A stretch of 64,000 nt of DNA. It comes from Trichoplax adhaerens. Its lineage: Eukaryota; Placozoa; Uniplacotomia; Trichoplacea; Trichoplacidae. Position numbers and translations under genes: made by a program. The stretch is from contig NW_002060948.1 in the NCBI RefSeq assembly GCF_000150275.1, forward strand, positions 3,672,512 to 3,736,511, read 5' to 3'. Below are positions 11,480-22,600 of this stretch, piece by piece. The stretch's first letter is position 1. Each line of letters begins with the position of its first letter. The notes under the pieces are model-generated. The model was not told where the DNA came from. It searched no databases and saw only the letters and a program-made list of their open reading frames with translations.

Positions 11480-13250
11480 AGTGGCGGATATTGCTGAACC
11501 TGATGGGATTGATGTTTGTAGCAATTCTACAGTTTTTTATTGTCTTTATTTAGTGCTTCAAATAACGAATCACAACAAGCATATGAACTCAATGTACTGT
11601 ATCATCAATTTTCTCATCAAAGTTTAGTATGTAACAGAAGCATCATGGAATGCCGTATTTATGATGTACTTACTGCGTGGCTTTATGCGGCCCAAGTTTG
11701 TTAATTAGCTTATGAAGTTACTATAAATGTGATATTTATTTGATGTTCTGAAAAATAGATAAATACGTACTCTCTATGTAATATACTAATATTATTGAAG
11801 GCTCATACGATTTCCCAAAAAAGTGATGACATGTAAATACACTATTCTTTTTAGTTTTGCGACGCGACTAACTGCTAGTGAAACGTTAATAATATATGAA
11901 CTATTTACTATTTATGCAGTAGCTGGATTCATTGATTATTATAAACTGCACCTATACCTTTTATAGATGTGAACGTGCACTGAAGAAACTCGTCAATCTA
12001 AATTAATAAATTAAGCTGCTAACATTTTCTGGAATGCTTTGCACAAAAGATTGAAATGCACAGTACAATTTGGTTATGTATGTGATGGTGAATCCAACCA
12101 ACGCTTGTTGCTTATTTAACTATATATAATCATTAGATTAAACACCGTCAATTTGTTTGCTACGAATTGATAGTCAACCATACAAGTCTAATATGCACTT
12201 TGATGTCATTAAGAACAATAATTACTCGATATACAGGTTTACGGCAACTTATAATAATTACATTTTTACGATGCAAGTTAGCTGTTTTCAAAACCTCTAC
12301 AAGCTAAAGCTAGTTCCAAGCGTATTTCATTTTATTTTCCATTCAACTACAACAGTTCATCGAGTATCGATGATTACGCTTTGATCCCATTAAGAACAAT
12401 AACTCGATATACAGGTTTACGGCAACTGATTTTTACGGTCCAAGTTAGCTGTTTTCAAAACCTCTACAACAAGCTAAAGTTAGTTTCAAGCGTATTTCAT
12501 TTTATTTCCCATTCAACCACAACAGTTAATCGAGTATCAATGATTACATCGCTGAATCCCAAAAAACGAATCGCTATTTAAAATGACTTGTCGAATTAAA
12601 AAATTACTCATACAGTGCATCGCATTGATGATAGCTAAGACATTGTTAGTTACTAATATACAGTACTAAAGCATTGTTCAACAACAGCTTAAAAAACAGC
12701 GATACTAAAAACCAAATATAGTAGTGCCAATAGAATAGAATAGACTGATACATGAAGAAGTATGGCTCGGCAGCTAATAATTATTATCATAGCTCACAAT
12801 GTATGTTTTTATCACTTCTGCATTTCGATATAGCTGCAGAGTTCGTCAAGATAATAATGATCAAGATGACAGTATTTCTACGAGTAGAATATACAGTAGT
12901 ATAAAATGACAGTGCATTAACAAGGTTACTAAACTAGTTCATAGGCGGTACATTTTCGTAGTAAAGATAGCTCAAGTGAATGACATCATGAACCAATATG
13001 GGCATCATACAATGCACGACTATTTTACTATTCTTTGAAGTTAATCCATCTAATTCAAAGAATAATAACAAACTAAGATGAAATTAACATTTGAACATTG
13101 AAAGTCAAAAATATCAGATACAGGAAAAAGTTCCAGCCTTTCACAACAGACAACAACGTAAATATACATGAATGTAATACGATGCAAATACTACTATAGC
13201 ACGAATTACGATAATTTATGGTGTCGATACTGTTTGTCAAAACAGGTTCG
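11480..13250. other. Intergenic, convergent SFT2 and TMEM26 3' ends
   Basis: No gene is supported. The stretch holds the 3' flanks of SFT2 (plus) and TMEM26 (minus). A two-copy repeat at 12206-12547 creates two similar plus-strand open frames that look incidental. Confidence 0.6.
12206..12547. repeat. Two-copy tandem repeat, about 180 bp
   Basis: 'cattaagaacaata' near 12206 and again near 12387 begins two similar copies. Both contain 'ctcgatatacaggtttacgg', 'gttagctgttttcaaaacct' and 'gcgtatttcattttatt'. Small internal insertions and deletions separate them. Confidence 0.85.
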
Positions 13251-16200
13251 TTAGTCAACAATTTCCAAACTAATCTCTTCTCGTTTACCATCATTTGCCC
13301 AGGTGCTTGCTCTAACTTCTTCCGAATCATTGCAAACTATAATCAATCGATACATTTGCAGCAGCAGAATTAAAATATTTTTAGCGGTGAAAAAGAGAAG
13401 CATTGGGCTCATCACTCCGAGATAAAGCAAATAGAATCGAAGTGCTAAGAAAGGACAGTCTTGCATGATAAGAGCGGTCAATGGAGTTACAATTTCAGGA
13501 TGGCAACATCCTATAGCACTAGCATCTTCCGATCGCGTTCGTCTGACAGAGTTATTACTACCCATTTCGTCAGGTCTTACATGAACACGACTGCCTTTGG
13601 TATTTGATTTAAAAGATACATAGACCACCGTATACTGCAGCAGGCTCCAACTCCAAGCCGCCATGATAACCATAACCAATAACCGATTGGATCTGACAAT
13701 GGGTTCTTTAAATGTCTCAAATAACTCGATAATATCCGCAGCAGTACCAATATAGATTAAAAGTAACTGCGATCGCTGATTGCGAGACAACTTGCCAAGT
13801 GGAGCGAGCCATCTTCCGATAATAAGGATGAAAAGAGTTCCTTGTTCAACGGCCAGCAACCAATTTTCCTTCTGTTGTAGTGCGCTATACAACTACGTGT
13901 GTAATTATAGTAATTTAACGTTAGTATCAAGACTTTATATTGCAATTGGCTTTTCATTTATTTCAGCTAAAACAATCTATTCAGCAACTTATTTTCTTTT
14001 TGTTGTACAAGGCTTCCTTAGAATTGACTATTTATCTATTGAAGCTAAAGTAATGGACAATGAAGCAGGCCATTTTCTTTCTGTTGTAGCGCTGCATATC
14101 ACTACGTGAACGAAGTGGATCTATACAGTAGAGTGAAAGTATGGCAATGTACCGTTATTAATATCAAGGCTTCCTTGGAATGGACTGTTTATTTATGCAA
14201 TACGTAGTAAGCTAAAGCAATCGCCATTGCAAGCCGCCCATTTTCTTTGTGTTTTAGCGCTGCATATCACTACGTGAACGAAGTGGATCTATACAGTAGA
14301 GTGAAAGTATGGCAATGTACCGTTATTAATATCAAGGCTTCCTTGGAATGGACTGTTTATTTATGCAATACGTAGCAAGCTAAAGCAATCGCCATTGCAA
14401 GCCGCCCATTTTCTTTGTGTTTTAGCGCTGCATATCACTACGTGAACGAAGTGGATCTATACAGTAGAGTGAAAGTATGGCAATGTACCATTAGTATCAA
14501 GGCTTCCTTGGAATGGACTGTTTATTTATGCAATACGTAGCAAGCTAAAGCAATCGCCATTGCAAGCCACCCATTTTCTTTGTGTTGTAGCGCTGCATAT
14601 CACTACGTGTACGATGTGTATACGCCTATATACAGTATAGTAAAAGTGTGGCAATATACCGTTATTCATGTCAAGGCTTCCTTGGAATGGACTGTTTATT
14701 TATGTAATGCGTAGTAAGCGTAAGCAATCGCCATTGCAAGCCGCCCCTTTTCTTTCTGTTGTAGCGCTTCATGTATCTACGTGTACAACGTGTATCTATG
14801 CAGTATAGTGAAAGTATGGCAATGTAGCGTTCGTTGGAATGGACTTTTTATGCACTAATACGTAGTAAGCTAAAGCAATCACAATTGCAAGCCAGCCATT
14901 TTCTTTTTGTTCTTGTGCAGCATACAACGGCACGTAGACAACTAGTGATAGTAATCTATCTTGAGTATCAGGCCTTCTTGGAAATTGACTGTTAACCTAT
15001 TTAATAAGCTAAAGCAATCCATGTCAGCAAGCCATTTTCTTTCTATTCATTCTCGTATGTCATTCAAAATTACTTGTAATTAACTGTTGATTAATTTGTA
15101 AATCATTCCCACTTGCAGTTTAGCAACGCAAGTAAACTACTACAGTAATGTTGAGTAGGTTAGTCTATACAAGACTGAATTAATATTTATACAGAATAAT
15201 ACTCATTAATTTTTCCTTTATAATAATGATCATTTACTTGGAAGCGCACAGCGAGCCATTACTGTACCATACGACACACAAAGGTAAAATGAAAAAATAA
15301 GCATCACAATAGGGGTTGTTTTTTATTCTCTAGTATTATTCTGGTTATTACGTCCGATCAATGAGAAATTACGTCGCCATTTTACCATTTTCCCTGTTTA
15401 CTGTGACAAATTAGGTCAATTATCATAATTAATAGGGGGAATACAGTAGTTGTAGAGTGAGAAGGTTGATGACTAGAGTGTTTTTACGGTTTTACTTTTT
15501 TAAATAAGTCCACTGCTGCTACTACTACTACTGTCTGTGGTTCATATCGAGAAGAGAGATTCTTTCTTAAGTATAGAATAGCGTTAATCTTTCTTAAGTA
15601 GAAAATAGCGTTCAACCGTATTGACGAGATGACCACCCAACAGGATTATTGATCAACTGTGTGATTACCGTCGATATCGAATGACGTACTGTAGACTTAG
15701 GATCATATGTAATATACCAGACATATTTTCATGTTGACGAATGAATTATTGGAATATTTTTGATAGGGAATGGAGTCATTGGTCACGGACAGTAAATGAT
15801 GTCCGCGTACGCGTCCATAAAACAACATTGTACTACGGTAGCATACCAACGATATTTCTTTCTTATTCAATCAAAAGGAAGTTGAAAAGGGATCGCATGA
15901 CTGTTATTGCAGTTACAATTGGGCACCCCAAAAAAATAAAAAATCAAGATTAATTAAACAAATTGGTTGGAAAGTTAGAATGACACACCTGTTGGAATCC
16001 AGACGATTGTGGTTGTGATTGAGCCGACTGTTGAGCAGCGAGACATTGTAACGTTAAATTTTGAGCACTATCTGCAGCAGAAAGTTCCAATATCCAGACA
16101 GAAGGAACAAGTCCACACAAGTAGATGAAAACACTGGGAGAAAACCTGATTGATTAAGAAATGATTGTTATTCAACGTGTTCCGATCAGTTTCAAATATC

Positions 16201-16496
16201 GTCTCTCTCATTTTTGACGACAGTATTGTGAATTCAGGATAAAAAGAAAAGGAAACAATTCAAGACAATGTCGTCTGGCATTAGTGCCAAGGTACTCACC
16301 ATCCAAGATCTCGACCATCTCGAAAGTACAGTGTTATAACACCTTCAACGAGCAATAATGCAATTGAAGTAGTGAGAGCAAAATAATAAGCATTTCCTGT
16401 CTCGCGAAAAACCCGATAGATCGCTAGCGCAGCATGTCCAGCATATAAAGTACGCGCAACGACTCCTTTTAGTATTCTCCATGTCGTATTGCCCAT
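13251..16496 (-). CDS. TMEM26: TMEM26-like multi-pass membrane protein
   Basis: TMEM26 is a multi-pass plasma-membrane protein of unknown molecular function. Exons on the minus strand: 16496-16300, 16145-15989, 13871-13251. Phases match and the product is about 324 residues (human about 368). The start ATG at 16494-16496 gives MGNTTWRILKGVVARTLYAG. Early hydrophobic segments (YFALTTSIALLLVEGVITLYF and VFIYLCGLVPSVWILEL) match the N-terminal spans of the family. Exon 3 carries the strongest signature: FILIIGRWLAPLGKLSRNQR and LLLIYIGTAADIIELFE, then AAWSWSLLQY, IMQDCPFLALRFYLLYL and LLFFTAKNILILLLQMYRL. A polar loop rich in R and S separates the spans. The 2.1-kb second intron is largely a tandem repeat whose unit includes a copy of the exon-3 acceptor. 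Confidence 0.9.
13864..15065. repeat. Tandem repeat array, about 140-205 bp units, in TMEM26 intron 2
   Basis: A landmark 'cattttcttt(c/g)tgttgtagcgctgcata' recurs near 13864 (diverged, at the exon-3 edge), 14071, 14238, 14408, 14571, 14747, 14898 and 15040. The middle copies also share 'ctacgtgaacgaagtggatc', 'gtgaaagtatggcaatgtac', 'caaggcttccttggaatgga' and 'gcaatcgccattgcaagcc'. The copies near 14100-14570 are nearly identical, so recent expansion is likely. Outer copies are more diverged. Confidence 0.92.
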
Positions 16497-16913
16497 TGCG
16501 AAGTCAGAATATAATCAAGCGTTGGTTTCTCAATCAGTCAATCCAATGGTCAATGGTGAAAGGCAATATCGCAAGCAGTGATCGTCAGCCGATGGATAAG
16601 AATGAATAGGAAAGGATTGAATAAATCAATGGCTGCAGCCAACACTGGTTAATTGTACAGTAAAGTGAAAAAGGAAGTAAAAAGGCAAAGCTATTGCAAG
16701 CGAAAAAGCGACAGGCCGCTCGCTAGTAAGGAGAAAATACAGCCTACGGTTTGTTTGCTATTTTAATACTTTGCCGCATCTACAGATGGACAGGCAGACT
16801 GCAGATGGTGCGCCAATGAACAGTGTACTGAGTATTTGACCATGCCTGTACAGTGTACAGTACACAGTGTACAGTACAGTACGGTAGTCATCCCAAAACA
16901 AGCAATCTCATTT

Positions 16914-16999
16914 CATTGGTCAAAGTGTCATGATGTCATCTCACTACTGTATATGTCACTATAGACTCATTGGCCAAAGGGTCATGACGTCATCACACT
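16914..16999. promoter_or_regulatory. Two tandem inverted-CCAAT + CRE-like modules
   Basis: Two near-copies 55 bases apart each join ATTGG (inverted CCAAT box) to a CRE-like site. Copy 1 (16914-16944) has TGATGTCA at 16931-16938. Copy 2 (16969-16999) has the perfect palindrome TGACGTCA at 16985-16992. This arrangement is typical of CREB/ATF plus NF-Y promoters. It lies about 420-500 bases upstream of the TMEM26 start codon. The regulatory role is an inference. Confidence 0.5.
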
Positions 17000-18499
17000 C
17001 CTGTCATGTACACTTGTACAGTGTACAGTACAGTAGTGTGCAGGATGAGAAAATACTGTACTGTACACTGTGGGATACGGATACAGTACCTAGTTTGGGC
17101 CAATGAGAATCAGAGTACTGTACAGTACACTAGAGACCCTGTACTGTACAGTACTGTACACTGTACAGTATGAGTCTACAGTATGGTGTACTGTACGGTG
17201 TACAGTGTACAGTACGCTAGTATACTCGGTGATAGCCATGAAGGTCTGTGAAAATGCAATGTCTTGGAATAAAATGTCTTTCTACTTCCAGTATACCGTA
17301 GACTGAGACGAGAGAGAGAGAGAGAAAGCTGTTTCAGAGAAGAGAACTTGATTACTCTGAAGTTCATCAGGTACAAGATAGAGAGAGAGACAGACAGTAC
17401 TGCTACACAGAGAAAGGATTCTGAACCCAATACGCTAACACACATGATTGGTAGATAAGTGGGCAATAATATTCCATGTCTCACTGGGAAATGATGATAC
17501 TGTACAGAGTACAACTATTTCTTCAAATGCACTATACTCCAGTGTTGTCAGTCCAGTGCAGTCCTTGTAACTTTCTTCTTTTTTGTCGACCGCAAGTGAT
17601 ACACTAATACAAATCATGTTATTACTCCTACTGTACAGTGTACACTACTAGTATGGCACAACGTCGTGTTTTGATTTATAGTCCGTCGGCAAGAATACCA
17701 CAAGAAAGAGCTAGTTACATCGAAGAATACAGCGTATCGATGTCACCTATCGACAGTATCTCCTTTTTTTTAGATAATTCGACTGCAAACAGTGTATCTA
17801 GGAAGCATATCCATGTCACCTATCTACCTGTTTTTGGGGGAGATAATCCAACTGCAAATTTTCTTTTTCATGTACAGTATTGCTTTGTGCAGACTATGTT
17901 CCTGTTCAAATTGCCATATTACACTACACAACAGGCATAGTACAGTCAGTATACAGTACTATAGTCCTCAGCGTTGTGTATACAGAGTGTGTACTGTACT
18001 AGAGACTGCTAAAATGAAAGAGACGAGACAGGAAACGCTAGTTGGCTATACTAATCATGTTCAGACTGATTCCATTAACTGGCCATTTCAACTGTATTTT
18101 ACGGTACACTGGCTGCGATTGACGTGGCAATGAGCTGCTATGAGCCTGCAACGTTGATTTTGTGCAGTATAGTATAACGTTTTATCGATAGTGTAGAGTA
18201 GAATGAGCATAAAAATGATAAGCCTGCACATTCTTTGTGCCCTGTGGTCGTCGTTTCCTGTCGCATCTCTTTCTTTTTGGATTAGTCCGTTGTCGAGGTC
18301 TGGCGAATTCTTCTTCTTCTTCTTATGACGTTAGCTGGAGATGAACAATCTGTACAGCGCAGGTCTGTCTGGTCTGTCTTTGTTGCAGCCTGGACAGTAC
18401 GATAAGCTGCGTACTTTGTACTCTAACAAGGTACTCAGTACAGTGTCTACCGGCAAAATATGGGTAGAAACGTACTGTACTGTACACTGTACAGTACTG

Positions 18500-19575
18500 T
18501 ACAGTACTGTACAGTAGGCAAAACAATGATCGTACAGTACGGTACTCAGTCGATTCACAGTACTGTACTGTACGACTGAAGCCTACAATACTGTACAGTC
18601 CATTAGTGAATGGGGCTCAAGTTGATTGAATCACAAAACAACGATCGTACAGCACCGTAGTCAGTCGACTTACAATGTGTACTGTCACTACTGTGCGACT
18701 GAAGCCACAATACAGTCCATTACAGTAGTGAATGAGGCTCAAGTTGATTGAAGACCTTCGACAGGTGTAATTGTAGTCAGTCGACTCACGCACCAAAACA
18801 ACGATCATACTGTACTTTAGTCAGTCGACTCACTGTACAGTAGTGTGCGACTGATGCCTACAATACAGTTCATTAGTGCATGAGGCTCAAGTTGATTGAA
18901 GCGCAAAACAACGATCGGACCGTTATGTACAGTACACTGTACTCAGTCGACTCAGTGTACTGTGCATACTACAATACTGTACAGTCCGTTCGTGAATGAG
19001 ACCCAAGTTGATTGAAGCGCAAAACAACGATCGTATCGTACTGTAGTCAGTCGACTCAGCGTGCGCCTGAAGGCTACAAGACAGCCCATTAGTGAATGAG
19101 ACCCAAGTTGATTGAAGCGCAAAACAACGATCGTACTGTGCTGTACTGTATAGTACTGTAGTGAGTCGACTCAGTGTGCGCCTGAAGTCTACAAGACAGT
19201 CCATTAGTGGAGTGAATGGAAGCCCAAGTTGATTGAAGTGCAAAACAACGATCGTATCGTACTGTACAGTACTGTAGTCAGTCGACTCAGTGTACAGTAC
19301 ATTGCGACTGAAGCCTACAATACAGTCCCTTAGTGAATGAGGCTGAAGTTGATTGAAGCGCAAAACAACGATCGTATCGTACTGTAGTCAGTCAGTCGAC
19401 TCAGTGTGCGCCTGAAGCCTACTGTACAGTCCATTAGTCAATGAGACCCAAGTTGATTGAAGCGCAAAACAACGATCGCATCGTAGTGTAGTGAGTCGAC
19501 TCAGTGTGCGCCTGAAGGCTACAATAACAGTCCATTAGTGAATGAAGCCCAAGTTGATTGAAGCGCATTTTACCC
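18500..19575. repeat. Minisatellite, about 100-160 bp units, about 10 copies
   Basis: The core 'caaaacaacgatcgtac' recurs near 18522, 18636, 18797, 18904, 19019, 19123, 19241, 19360 and 19466. A last partial unit lies near 19550. Each unit also has 'agtcagtcgactca' (palindromic GTCGAC core), 'gcctacaatacagtccatta' and 'caagttgattgaagcgc'. Variable insertions of TACTGTACAGTA-type palindromes account for the length differences. Confidence 0.93.
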
Positions 19576-19690
19576 ACAATCCAAGCATACAAAATCTTGT
19601 TTGTAGTGGCGTCCAACATCATCTTGATTGATTTTTAGTTGCTATCTTAACGGGAGAAGACATCCATTTACAATCAATTTATCTGCAAGG

Positions 19691-22600
19691 ATGGCGGACA
19701 AAGATATAAAGTAAGTTGGAAATGTTGTAGCGTAATGATGGATGGATTGATTGATGGCCACGCGTATTGTGCGTTGATGCTTTAACACGGCTACCATCGG
19801 TAGCGATGTTGACGATGAAGTTGGGTTGCAGTGGTGTCGACAACGTTTATCCCCACTGCTTCTTCCTCCGTTGGACGAGTCGATCTTATTTGACAAGGTT
19901 GATCATCATGATTGATTTTTCAACGTACGATGGATGCCATGGCATAGCCAGTTAGGCAGCCAATGCGTTGTTACAGATCATGAGTATGTCGACACTTTCG
20001 CCAATCGATGTATCTTGCTGGATACAGATCAATTGATATCAACGACAATCCACATCAATTTAGAGTATTGGACTTGACCCAAGGCTATGGAAATACTTTC
20101 CATAGCCTATCCTACATGTTAGACTCATCATTGCTGATCGCATGATGAGTCGCTTCTTTCAACAGGATAACTTCTTTCCCATGGATGTCCTGTACCATGG
20201 GTAGGAAAGACTTCAAATCAATCCATTCTCCCTAACCCAATCGTCAACCATTTGCAACCATCATCCTCAATCAGTTACAAATACATTGAAAGGTAGACGG
20301 GATCAAAAAATCCCTATTCATCCACAGTCTCCATCTTGCTACCGTCATCAACCTCCAACTAGAAATCATCAAGCGATCCCTTTAATTACAGACATCAAAC
20401 CACCAGTATTAGTGATCGTACAACAGCTGCAACCCACAAGTCAAAGAATCACCTTTTCATCAAGTTGAAATGATTGATTTCACTTGTTTGTACGGCAAAC
20501 AACAGTCCAACATGGAAAAAAAAAGGCAATCTACAACTCCAATGCAAGCCATGTCATACTCAATCGATAGCCTAATGCTCTACTTTTTCTTCATTTATAA
20601 ACCCTACCATGACCATTATCCATAACTAGTTTTTCCCTTTTACCCAATAGCAACCTACTGTACTGGTCTACTGGATAGTCGGCGGTACTCTTTGCTTTTT
20701 CCATTCACTCACTCAGCGTACTGTAGACAGCGCAATGGATAGACTTGAAAATGATTTATATAAAAAAAAAAGCAATCACTATGTTAGGATCGCTGACAGC
20801 TGCAGTCGGTATATCAACGCACCCATTCTCCTCCTCGACTAAAACAGACACAGTACAAACGTTATGCTAGATGGTCTACTTTTCCCTCATGGAAAATTCC
20901 ATTTTACCCATCAACTTTATTCCAATCATTTCCTGCCCGCTAACGCCATATTCCCTCCATATTCCAGTGAGGCAAAAGAATAGAACAACAGTGCACTTAT
21001 TGTGTGATTGAACTATTCTTCTAGCATGAGGCTTGAATAAGGAGATTGATTCTACAGTATTGTACTTTTTTTTTTAAACTACCTATGGGTCAAATTTTCC
21101 ATTTGCATCCTCCACTAAAATGACAACACAACCTCGTTTATCCAATATTGTGTAATAGTATTCACCTCTTTTTCCCCTTCTGTCATCCAATTAGGCAAAG
21201 TAAGCGACTACAGCAAACTCAAGCGCAAGTTGATGAGGTAAGATGCTGTTTTTGTTACTAAACTTGAAGAATACTGTCATACATAATGTATCTCTATCAC
21301 CAACATGATCGTCAAAATATGTTCAATTCTTTTCCCATTTGGACTTGCTATTGTCGACAAAGTACGGACGTACGGAGAGGATTGCGTCCATCTTGTAGTC
21401 AATACAATCCATTTTTTTTTCCCCCCCCCCCCCCTACCATTCGGTAAGTATTTTTGAAACGAAATCAAGTATCTATTATCGTCTGGTACTTGTCGATACA
21501 AGAATGTACAAATGCTTGATAGCCTCTCGTTGTAAAAGCAATTTTCGTCTGTTGACTGTTTCGTATTTTAGGGGGGGGGGAATTTTTTTTATTTTTTTAT
21601 TGACTTTATCCCTGTATGATGATGATGATGATATTGGAGATGATACTTTCAAACTGCAGGCCTATCGATACCCCTTGTAGTACTCCAATTTACAAAGGAC
21701 AGCAATCTCTCTCTACGCAATTTTATCCAAATGATGATGATGCAGTGGACTTAAACAAGATAATCTTGAGTTTACAACTTGCAGTAAGGAAATGATTGCA
21801 GTTCCAATACCCAATAAGTACGTAATGATCAATTACTCAAGTAGTCATTGCACTTTTCAAGCACTTGGCCTTGGACACAACTTTTAGTCTATATTCAGCC
21901 AATACACTACTAAACTTGGACAACATCGACTGTGGCAGCAAACACTCCGCCATACATCACAGTCCAGCATAATGTAGTCAATCATACTCAATTAAGTCTA
22001 TTATTCACAGTCAATCCGTCTGTTGATGATGTGCATAATGAACTCGATCTCTTCCTTCCAATTTCTTCCCTTCGCCATCCGATGAAAGCGGTCAAAAATG
22101 GCGCTCTCTATTTTGGCTGGAATAGTGCTACACTAGAGTGGAAATCAACTTACATCCAACATCGACTTTTGCGCGACAGCAACTATTGTCTTATCGTGGT
22201 AGTAACTCGATTACTAAAGACTTGGCACGGCATAGGATTTGCACCTTGACGAAGGCTATTATTGATCATCGTGTCCGTCCGAAATTCTCAAGGGACAAAA
22301 CAGTATAGAGAAAAGAAACTACAGTACGCTACTTGAACTGCTACCAACGAAAAAATGGAAAACTACAAGGCCTTGCATTTTCTTTCATGATCACTTCCTT
22401 ATTCGGTCATAATGAATCATCATCGATGATGTCAAATACATCAACGTCCCCAGTAGTTAAATTGGAAAGAATGAATGATTCCTCCTATGAATAAACCGTC
22501 CTATTTTGATAATGAGGATTTCGCCATTGGTGACTAAAATCGATGCTGGCGTGTGCCATAAAATGCAACATTCATACTACAACATGCATGAAAATCCATT

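Larger units (their letters stand above)
16497..19690. other. Region between divergent TMEM26 and VAMP: palindromes, minisatellite, promoters
   Basis: No gene is supported. The sequence is dense in TACTGTACAGTA-type palindromes (16840-17240, 17625-17645, 18470-18580). It also contains a paired CCAAT/CRE element and a roughly 1-kb minisatellite ending just before VAMP exon 1. The many short open frames on both strands are by-products of these repeats. Both gene starts must use promoters inside this interval. Confidence 0.6.

Noticed and set aside
15741-15953. 70-codon open frame inside TMEM26 intron 2
   Set aside because: No family resemblance and no supporting exon chain; likely chance.
18923-19363. 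146-codon minus-strand frame
   Set aside because: It is a by-product of the minisatellite; the translation is itself a diverged repeat without any known domain.
18500-19575. CRISPR-like appearance of regularly repeated units
   Set aside because: Units are long, variable and lack unique spacers. The surrounding genes are animal genes with introns, so it is a minisatellite.
21932-22249. 105-codon plus-strand frame in VAMP intron 2
   Set aside because: It does not start with ATG, has no recognisable domain and lies inside a well-supported intron.
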